From Chitinophaga pinensis (GTDB taxonomy: Bacteria; Bacteroidota; Bacteroidia; Flavobacteriales_D; Crocinitomicaceae), in contig CAMBRH010000208.1 in assembly GCA_945870115.1 (NCBI GenBank), positions 1 through 6,528 of the forward strand: a DNA stretch of 6,528 nt. The letters run 5' to 3'. Shown piece after piece: positions 1 to 6,028 of this stretch. The notes under the pieces were generated by a model. The model saw nothing but the letters and a program-made list of their open reading frames with translations. It was not told the origin of the DNA and ran no database searches. Positions within the stretch are counted from its first letter, which is position 1. Every line of letters starts with the position of its first letter. The position numbers and the translations under genes were made by a program.

Positions 1-2082
1 GAAAATTGTGTTAGTCAATCAAATTCAGCTGAACCAATTGTTCCAACACACTTCAATTTAGGTTCAATGGCAGGATATTATACTTATCAAGAATTTCTAA
101 CTGAAATTGATGAAATGGCAAGTTTATATCCAAATTTAATTACTTTAAAAGCTCCAATAAGTTCTTTTTTGACACATGAAAATCGTCCTCTTTATTGGTT
201 AAAAATTTCAGATAACCCAAATCAAGATGAAACAGAACCAGAAGTTTTATATTCCTCAATTCATCATGCACGTGAACCAGCAAGTCTTTCAACAACAATT
301 TATTATATGTGGTATTTATTAGAAAACTATGCTACAAATCCTGAAGTTCAGTATTTAATTAATGAAACAGAAATGTTTTTTGTTCCTATGATAAATCCTG
401 ATGGATACATTGAGAATCAAACCTCAAATCCAAATGGAGGAGGAATGTGGAGAAAAAATAAGCGTAACAATGGCGATGGAACATTTGGAGTTGATTTAAA
501 TAGAAATTACGCGCATCAATGGGGAACAACAGGAGTAAGTTTTAATACAGATGCTGAAACTTATCCTGGAACAGCAGCGTTTACAGAACCAGAAACACAA
601 GCTATGAAATGGTTTTGTGAAAACAGGGATTTCACTTTTGCTTTTAATGCACACACTTATAGTAATTTACTTTTATTTCCTATTGGCTCTACAACAAATG
701 ATTTTGCTGTTGACCATGATTATTTTCAAAATATTGGGAATGAAATGACTCGTTTTAGTGATTTTATTGCGGTGAAATCTTCCACTTTATATCCTGCTTC
801 TGGAGATTCTGATGATTATATGTATTTAGAAAATTTAGATGTAAAACCTAAAATCTTTGCTTTCACGCCTGAAATTGGGGGAGAAACCGATGGTTTTTGG
901 CCAGCGGAAGTTGATATTACTGGAATTTGTCAAGAGATGGTTCACACAAATTTGACCTTGGCTCATGCTCCACATAATTTTTGGAGTGTAGAAGAAACAG
1001 ATCCAAATACGATTGTGGATATGACAGGTAATTTCAACCATTCAGTTTTAAGACTTGGACTTTTGAATGATCCATTAAATGTAAGTATCGAACCTTTGCA
1101 AGGAATCCAATCTGTTGGAAATGCAATTGATTACACATTGGGATTAAATCAAGGACAAATTGGAGTGATTTCTTATGTTTTAAATCCCACAATTCTATTG
1201 GGTGAAGAAATAAAATATGTTTTAACATCCAATTTTGGACTTTACACAAAACGCGATACAATTACAAAAACTTATGGAAATCCAACTTTGCAATATCAAA
1301 ATGATGCAAGTGCAATCACTGATTGGACAGGAACTTGGAATGTTACTTCAGAATCATTTGTTTCACCAACTACTTCTTTTACAGATAGTCCATTGGCGAC
1401 ATATAATAATAATTCAACCAAGCAATTTCAATTTAATAATTACATTAATTTGACTAATGCAAATTTGGCAAAAATTGAATTTCAAGCAAAATGGAACATT
1501 GAACCCGACTATGATTACGTTCAATTTTTAGTTTCAAACGATTCAGGTGTAACTTGGATTCCACAATGTGGAAAATATACAAATGCAGGAATTTCTGGAA
1601 ATGGAGGTGTTCAACCTTTAGATAAACCAGTTTACGATGGCGTTCAAGATACATGGGTGTTGGAAGAAATTTCGTTGAACGATTATTTAGGTGATTCAAT
1701 TTTAGTAAAATTTGTGTTGAAATCAGATTTCGGTGTAAAAGAGGATGGATTTTATTTTGATGATTTTAAAGTGATGTTTAATGAAAATCCAGTAATAATT
1801 GATTCAACGAATATTGGACTTTCAGAAATAAATTCAACAAAATTATTGGTCTTCCCAAATCCTGCGAAAGAAAAAATTACAATTTCGTGTAGTAACAGCT
1901 TGAAAAATGGAAATTTGAAAATTACTGATGCAAATGGGAAAATTGTTTTTGAAGAATTAATTAAATTTAATCAAAATGAAAAAGAAATTTCAACTTCCAA
2001 TTTTGAAAATGGATATTATTTAGTCGAATTTATTTCAGATAAAAATCACATTTCAAGAAATAAATTGATGATTGTGAAATAG
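1..2082 (+). CDS. Secreted M14 zinc carboxypeptidase with T9SS sorting domain (5' partial)
   Basis: The reading frame is open from the first base, so the gene starts upstream; the ATG at 67 is internal because the conserved M14 lead-in (NLGSMAGYYTY) spans it. Numbering window codon 1 as residue 1, the visible part has 693 residues. Family M14 enzymes remove C-terminal residues using one zinc ion. Seen here: zinc ligands H89 and E92 (HAREP) and H218 (FNAHTY); substrate-binding N167-R168 (DLNRNY); R151 in WRKNK; Y264 (LYPASG), matching CPA Tyr248; and catalytic E291 (TPEIGG), matching CPA Glu270. Residues about 434-593 look like a jelly-roll/MAM-like beta-sandwich ending in YFDDF. Residues about 615-693 are a type A T9SS sorting domain (VFPNPAKEK, then NGYYLVEF and a final IVK), implying export and cleavage or surface anchoring. 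The signal peptide and any propeptide are outside the window. Odd point: Lys154 sits where CPA has Arg127. Family assignment is firm; the substrate is unknown. Confidence 0.93.
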   Translation, partial: ENCVSQSNSAEPIVPTHFNLGSMAGYYTYQEFLTEIDEMASLYPNLITLKAPISSFLTHENRPLYWLKISDNPNQDETEPEVLYSSIHHAREPASLSTTIYYMWYLLENYATNPEVQYLINETEMFFVPMINPDGYIENQTSNPNGGGMWRKNKRNNGDGTFGVDLNRNYAHQWGTTGVSFNTDAETYPGTAAFTEPETQAMKWFCENRDFTFAFNAHTYSNLLLFPIGSTTNDFAVDHDYFQNIGNEMTRFSDFIAVKSSTLYPASGDSDDYMYLENLDVKPKIFAFTPEIGGETDGFWPAEVDITGICQEMVHTNLTLAHAPHNFWSVEETDPNTIVDMTGNFNHSVLRLGLLNDPLNVSIEPLQGIQSVGNAIDYTLGLNQGQIGVISYVLNPTILLGEEIKYVLTSNFGLYTKRDTITKTYGNPTLQYQNDASAITDWTGTWNVTSESFVSPTTSFTDSPLATYNNNSTKQFQFNNYINLTNANLAKIEFQAKWNIEPDYDYVQFLVSNDSGVTWIPQCGKYTNAGISGNGGVQPLDKPVYDGVQDTWVLEEISLNDYLGDSILVKFVLKSDFGVKEDGFYFDDFKVMFNENPVIIDSTNIGLSEINSTKLLVFPNPAKEKITISCSNSLKNGNLKITDANGKIVFEELIKFNQNEKEISTSNFENGYYLVEFISDKNHISRNKLMIVK

Positions 2083-2095
2083 CTTTTTATTTTTG
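2065..2095 (+). promoter_or_regulatory. Candidate Bacteroidota-type promoter for the repeat-protein gene
   Basis: TATTTTTG at 2088-2095 matches the Bacteroidota -7 element TAnnTTTG exactly. A TTG at 2065-2067 lies 20 bases upstream, within the usual spacing of the -33 element. Transcription would start near 2100, giving a leader of about 20 bases before the ATG at 2122. The -33 part lies inside the last codons of the carboxypeptidase gene. Such motifs arise easily in AT-rich DNA, so this is a moderate call; read-through from the upstream gene is equally possible. Confidence 0.42.
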
Positions 2096-2109
2096 GCTTA
2101 ATCCTTGTT

Positions 2110-2122
2110 TATCGATTCGATA
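2110..2122. repeat. Short inverted repeat abutting a start codon
   Basis: TATCGA-T-TCGATA is a perfect 6-base inverted repeat around a single T, and its last base is the A of the ATG of the following gene. The position would suit a small operator or a translation-affecting element. However, 6-base arms with a 1-base centre are expected about once or more by chance in a window this size, so significance is doubtful. Confidence 0.25.
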
Positions 2123-3198
2123 TGAAAAACTTATTTTTACTTTTAAGCTTACTCATTTTTGGGAATTCTTTTGCTCAATTAGCACCATTTGTAGATTATA
2201 ATCGCTATTTCCGAACATTTTATAAGAATTCTTTCAGACAATTGGAATTTCAACAAGTGCAATCTTTTACAGCAACAGATAATTTAATCGCTTACATAGA
2301 TGCAAGAGGAGATTTTAAAGTTTATAATGGAGAAAGTGCGCAAACCTTGACAAATCAAAATGTTTCATTCAAAGTTTCAGATGCCCAATTGGCTTGGAAT
2401 ATCGGTCCAACTTTATTTTCTTTGAATAACAATAAAAAAGAAATGTTAACGACTTTCGGAAGTAATTATGAAACCACAGACAGTTTAATCATTTTTGAAG
2501 ACACCCGTTTTAATACAGTAAATGTTAAAGTAAAATCAAAAGTAATTCAATTGTACCAAGTCACAGGAGATTTATATATGCCCACAAAAATGGGAGATAA
2601 TACAGTTGTTTTTCGGGATAATGGTGATTTTTATAAAATTTATTGGAACGAAAAAATAGTTGACTATGCGGTTTACACAAAACCAATTGATTTTTCGTGC
2701 GGAATGAATGTTGTTTGTTTCAACGATCCAATTAATCAAAGTTTTGCAGTTTTTGACAAAGGAGAAATTTTAGATGTTGAACCAATGTTTGTGAAAAAAT
2801 ACAAGGCCGCACGAAATTTTGTCGCTTACGAAGACCAACAAGGAAACTTATGGCATTATTCAAATGGTGAAAAACAACAATTATCAAATTTTAGTGTAAG
2901 TGACTGGAATGCAGTCGATGACATTGTTTATTGGTCTGAAAACAGTATTTTTTACGCTTTCATTAATGGAGAAAAAAAGAAAATTTGCAGTTTTATTCCG
3001 AAAGATTATTTAGTGAAAAATAATACAATCGTTTATCGAAACAACATGGGAGGAATAAGTGTATACTTTCAAGGAAAAACAATTGATTTGACAAATCAAT
3101 TAGATTGCACCTATTCCATTTATGGTAATACAATCTTGGTAGAATTATTCAATAAATCATTTTTAGTTTTTAACGATGGAAAAACTTATGAAAACTAA
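2122..3198 (+). CDS. Secreted protein with about nine 35-residue repeats, function unknown
   Basis: I do not recognise a named family. The 358-residue protein starts MKN followed by a hydrophobic stretch (residues 4-14) and a likely signal peptidase I site after SFA (18/19), so it is exported and soluble or surface-exposed; there is no lipobox, later membrane helix or T9SS sorting domain. From about residue 43 to the end it is made of roughly nine divergent units with the pattern D-N-x-[IV]-[AV]-Y-x-[DN]-x-x-G-x-[FLI]-x-V-Y-x-x-G-[EK]-x-x-x-L. The aromatic anchor falls at residues 58, 92, 125, 164, 200, 236, 270 and 305, with a degenerate ninth near 340, a spacing of 33-39. Alternating beta-type residues and G-[EK] turns suggest a beta-propeller or related repeat fold, which usually binds ligands or proteins; this is inference. 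The start is fixed by the signal peptide. It lies 39 bases after the carboxypeptidase gene on the same strand and 58 bases before the SPOR gene, so it may be co-transcribed with either. Confidence 0.85.
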   Translation: MKNLFLLLSLLIFGNSFAQLAPFVDYNRYFRTFYKNSFRQLEFQQVQSFTATDNLIAYIDARGDFKVYNGESAQTLTNQNVSFKVSDAQLAWNIGPTLFSLNNNKKEMLTTFGSNYETTDSLIIFEDTRFNTVNVKVKSKVIQLYQVTGDLYMPTKMGDNTVVFRDNGDFYKIYWNEKIVDYAVYTKPIDFSCGMNVVCFNDPINQSFAVFDKGEILDVEPMFVKKYKAARNFVAYEDQQGNLWHYSNGEKQQLSNFSVSDWNAVDDIVYWSENSIFYAFINGEKKKICSFIPKDYLVKNNTIVYRNNMGGISVYFQGKTIDLTNQLDCTYSIYGNTILVELFNKSFLVFNDGKTYEN

Positions 3199-3218
3199 AT
3201 CATTTTAATTTTTCCAAT

Positions 3219-3234
3219 TAATTTTGTAATTTTG
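3219..3234 (+). promoter_or_regulatory. Tandem TAATTTTG motifs, candidate promoter for the SPOR-like gene
   Basis: Two perfect, directly abutting copies of TAATTTTG occupy 3219-3226 and 3227-3234; each matches the Bacteroidota -7 consensus TAnnTTTG. They sit in the 58-base gap after the repeat-protein gene. The second copy would start transcription near 3240 and leave a leader of about 17 bases before the ATG at 3257. No TTG is present 17-23 bases upstream of either copy, so the -33 half is weak. No Shine-Dalgarno sequence is visible, as is usual in this phylum. Confidence 0.5.
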
Positions 3235-3256
3235 ATAATAAAAAAGATTTACTACT

Positions 3257-4486
3257 ATGCTTTTTAAAAAACAATATCTACTTTTTAGCCTACTTTTTTT
3301 GTTCAATTTTCATTTTTTATGTCAAGAAGTTAAAGTTGATTCTTTGTGTTGCGCCTGTTATAAATACGATTTAGAAGAAATTAATAAAGTCATTAAATTC
3401 AAAGGTTTAATAAAGGATATTGAACCAAAATACATGCAACATACGATTTCATTAAGTGAAAGTGAAAATTTAATTCAATTTGAAAAATACCATTACTTAT
3501 TAAAATTGGATAAATTCTTGAAATTTGAAATTTCTAAGAAACTTTTTGTTTTAGAAAAAGCTTCTGATAGTATTTCATTAAAATCAAAATTAGAGTTAGA
3601 ATTTTTAACTGAGATTTTAAATGAAAAAACTAAAGTTCTAAATGCTAAAATTAATTCTTGCAAGCAAATAGAATCAATAAAGGAATACATAGTTAAGAAA
3701 AAAGTAATTTTAAGTCTCGATCCAAATTATTTTTCAAACTATGTTAACATCATTAATTCTACCATTGATGAAGATAAACTTAATTATGAAGAATTAGTAA
3801 AATTAGAAACAAATCTTTTAACGAAACTCGAAGGAAGAAAAGATGTTTTAGAAAATCGAGAAAAGTTATCTAATCAAGAAAAAAGCGATTTGACTGTTAT
3901 TACAATTTTGGTAAATGAAACAAAGGAAAAACTCCAAAAAATAAATATAAGCAAAGATATCGTAAAAATTAATCCAGAAAAAACCACTGAGGACACTAAA
4001 ATAATTGTTCCAAAAGAATATTTTCTAAAAGAACTAATCATGAATTATGATACGATTCAATTTATGAAAGGTAATCAAGAAAAAATTATTGTTGCAAACA
4101 ATACCATGTATGTTTTTAGAAATGATTCTTTGATTGAAACAATTAAAAACGAAGACCAAAAGGAATATGCTTCAATTTTTGATAACCGAAAGCCAATTTC
4201 AATTGATAATTATCAAGGACTTTTTTATACCGTCCAAATCGGAACGTATAGCAAGGAAGTTTCTACAAGAGATTTAAAGGTAATTTCTAATATTTTTTAT
4301 AAAGTTTTAGAAAATGGCAAAATTCGCTATTCTTATGGAATGTTTAACGATTTGCAAGAAGTTGAACATGCAAAAGAAACGTTAAAATCAATTGGAGTTA
4401 CTGATATCGCGGTAATTGCTTATCACAAAACTGAACGAATCACTATAAAGCAAGCAAAAAAAATTAAGGCAGGATTGAAAGAGTAA
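3257..4486 (+). CDS. Secreted helical protein with C-terminal SPOR-like domain
   Basis: The 409-residue protein opens with MLFKKQ and a hydrophobic segment (residues 7-21), a signal peptide likely cleaved near LCQE (22/23). C22 is not in a lipobox (it is preceded by HFL), so a lipoprotein is unlikely. A cysteine cluster, C31-C32-x-C34, follows just after the mature N-terminus. Residues about 45-235 are Lys/Glu/Leu-rich and probably long helices or coiled coil. After a Pro/Thr linker (about 235-250) and a short beta-rich stretch, residues about 322-390 form a SPOR-like domain: FYTVQIGTYSKEV, then RYSYGMF, then AKETLKSIG and IAVIAYH. SPOR domains of this kind are known to bind peptidoglycan or act as protein-interaction modules in envelope proteins; in Bacteroidota this YTVQIG...RY.xG form is common and its ligand often untested. 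Role is therefore inferred as envelope or peptidoglycan associated. It converges on dacB with only 11 bases between stop codons. Confidence 0.85.
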   Translation: MLFKKQYLLFSLLFLFNFHFLCQEVKVDSLCCACYKYDLEEINKVIKFKGLIKDIEPKYMQHTISLSESENLIQFEKYHYLLKLDKFLKFEISKKLFVLEKASDSISLKSKLELEFLTEILNEKTKVLNAKINSCKQIESIKEYIVKKKVILSLDPNYFSNYVNIINSTIDEDKLNYEELVKLETNLLTKLEGRKDVLENREKLSNQEKSDLTVITILVNETKEKLQKINISKDIVKINPEKTTEDTKIIVPKEYFLKELIMNYDTIQFMKGNQEKIIVANNTMYVFRNDSLIETIKNEDQKEYASIFDNRKPISIDNYQGLFYTVQIGTYSKEVSTRDLKVISNIFYKVLENGKIRYSYGMFNDLQEVEHAKETLKSIGVTDIAVIAYHKTERITIKQAKKIKAGLKE

Positions 4487-4497
4487 ATTTTAGCTGA

Positions 4498-5994
4498 TCA
4501 ATATTTTGCCATCGCATTCATGAAAACTTCAATTTTTTCAAGCATTGAATCAGTTGAACAACCATAATTATTAACGATAATTGCAAATGCTAATTGTTTA
4601 CCATTTAAAGTTTCCACATAGCCAGAATATGATTTGATTTTGTTTAAAGTTCCACTTTTAGCTTTGATTCTTCCGTGAGCTGTTTGACCATAACAAACTT
4701 TTGACATAGTTCCTGATTCTCCTGCAACTGCCAGTGTTTCTTTGAACAAAGTTGCGTTTTTAGAATCGTGCATGTATTGTAAAAGCGAACAAAAATTTTC
4801 TGCAGTAATTGCATTGCTTCTAGAAAGCCCACTACCATCTTTTAAATTTAATCCGCCATCTTTTATACGACTTGACCAAAAACGTTCCATCAAATAAACT
4901 CCTGTTTTAGTATCTCCAAGATACCCTTTTTCTTTTCCAATCCAACAAACTAATTGTTCTGCGAAGAGATTAACACTTTTCATATTTGTCCACCATGAAA
5001 TTGAATTTACTGATTTTCCTTCGTGTTGAAATAACAAGAATTTTTCTTGATACCTGTTTTTTGCAGCTGATAAATTCATATTTCTTGCACATTTTGTTTT
5101 ACCTGAAATTGTAATTCCTTTCAATAATAAAAACCGTTTTAATTCATCTGCAAATTGCAATTCTGGATCAGGAAGCGAACCTTTTACCATAAATGAATTT
5201 GAATTTCTTGGTAAATAGCCTGTTCCAAAACGATCATACGAAAATGGAGCGCCATAAATATTAGAATTATCACCTCGGGTTTTGGTAGCTTGAATGTAAG
5301 AATTAAAATTCAAATTGTTTATTTCAGGAAATACTCTAATTAATGTTGCCATCGACCCAATTTTTCCTCCCAATTTCAAATAAAAGCGCAAAATATTGTC
5401 ATAAATTGGTAAGCCAGAAGGACCAGCGCCATAATAATTCCCCATATCAGACCAATTCCAACCATCGGGAATTCCTTGATAACCAAATTCAGATCCATCG
5501 CCAATTATGTCGCCTTCAATTTTGCGTAACCCCATTTTATATAAGGTATCAACCCATTTTTCAAGAAAAGCATCGATGTTTCCATCTTCGTTATAGTAGC
5601 GACTACCTAAAGAAACATCACCGCCTCCCCGAATCCATAAATTACCATTAAGTGTTCCGTCTTCAGTTATTTTTTGGTCAATATAAATGCGTGTTTTCGG
5701 CTTGTAATCAGCGCCTAACATTTCAAAAGCAGAAGCTGTGGCAAATAATTTCGTAGTGGAAGCTGTTGGTAATCCTATTCTTTCATTGTGCGAAACTATC
5801 TTTTCTTTGGTTTTTAAATTCACGACACAAATCCCGATAGAAGCATTTTGTAACCAAGGATCAGAAATAAAACGACTTTTGGCTGTATCCAAAGAATTTT
5901 GGATTTTCACATTGTTAATTACTTGAGAAAAACTCGAACTCAAAAAAAATGTAGAAATAAATAGGATAATTATAAACAAACTTTGTATCTTCAT
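4498..5994 (-). CDS. dacB: D-alanyl-D-alanine carboxypeptidase/endopeptidase, PBP4 type (family S13)
   Basis: Periplasmic low-molecular-mass class C penicillin-binding protein that removes terminal D-Ala from peptidoglycan stem peptides and cuts D-Ala-mDAP cross-links. I start at the ATG with its 5' end at 5994, giving 498 residues and a clean signal peptide (MKIQ, hydrophobic 6-18, cleavage after SFS at 23/24). A longer in-frame start at 6063 would add 23 residues ahead of this signal and run into the diverging gene. All three serine-DD-peptidase motifs are present: S79-T-T-K82 (nucleophile S79), S340-V-N342 within KSVNLFAEQL, and K446-S-G-T449 (KTG variant). Also family-typical are LWIRGGGD (119-126), the GDIIGD segment (161-166) and DGSGLSR (386-392). 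The long stretch between SxxK and SxN is the domain insertion usual for PBP4. Length is close to E. coli PBP4 (477). Nothing indicates loss of activity. It converges with the SPOR-like gene, another likely envelope protein, and diverges from asnB. Confidence 0.93.
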   Translation of the reverse strand: MKIQSLFIIILFISTFFLSSSFSQVINNVKIQNSLDTAKSRFISDPWLQNASIGICVVNLKTKEKIVSHNERIGLPTASTTKLFATASAFEMLGADYKPKTRIYIDQKITEDGTLNGNLWIRGGGDVSLGSRYYNEDGNIDAFLEKWVDTLYKMGLRKIEGDIIGDGSEFGYQGIPDGWNWSDMGNYYGAGPSGLPIYDNILRFYLKLGGKIGSMATLIRVFPEINNLNFNSYIQATKTRGDNSNIYGAPFSYDRFGTGYLPRNSNSFMVKGSLPDPELQFADELKRFLLLKGITISGKTKCARNMNLSAAKNRYQEKFLLFQHEGKSVNSISWWTNMKSVNLFAEQLVCWIGKEKGYLGDTKTGVYLMERFWSSRIKDGGLNLKDGSGLSRSNAITAENFCSLLQYMHDSKNATLFKETLAVAGESGTMSKVCYGQTAHGRIKAKSGTLNKIKSYSGYVETLNGKQLAFAIIVNNYGCSTDSMLEKIEVFMNAMAKY

Positions 5995-6028
5995 GCCGAA
6001 ATTTTCTATAAAAATAATCTTTTTTATT
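5995..6028. promoter_or_regulatory. 34-base divergent start region between dacB and asnB
   Basis: Only 34 bases separate the chosen starts of the two diverging genes, so any promoters must reach into the opposite coding sequences. No perfect TAnnTTTG is present for either gene. The nearest for asnB is AAACTTTG at 5978-5985 (one mismatch, inside the dacB signal-peptide codons, no TTG at -33). For dacB, read on the minus strand, TATTTTTA about 15-20 bases before the ATG has one mismatch. The segment is A/T-rich with no Shine-Dalgarno sequence, as usual in Bacteroidota. Confidence 0.35.

Noticed and set aside
67..69. ATG as start of the carboxypeptidase gene
   Set aside because: The frame is open from base 1 and the ATG lies inside a conserved M14 entry segment; starting here would also leave a T9SS cargo without a signal peptide.
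835..1699. Several minus- and plus-strand reading frames of 65-81 residues within the carboxypeptidase gene
   Set aside because: All lie within well-supported domains of the M14 protein and have low-complexity, shadow-like composition.
3311..3325. Lipoprotein signal in the SPOR-like protein
   Set aside because: Cys22 is preceded by H-F-L, which lacks the small residue at -1 and the Leu at -3 needed for a lipobox.
4487..4505. Rho-independent terminator between the converging genes
   Set aside because: TGATCA and flanking A/T symmetry are too short for a stable hairpin and no T-run follows on either strand.
4815..4826. S-R-S-N in DacB as the SxN catalytic motif
   Set aside because: The spacing is SxxN; the genuine SxN is S340-V-N342 in the segment KSVNLFAEQ, as in other family S13 enzymes.
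5343..5651. 102-residue plus-strand reading frame inside dacB
   Set aside because: It is antisense to the conserved PBP4 insertion region, shows no recognisable domain and its composition is that of a frame shadow.
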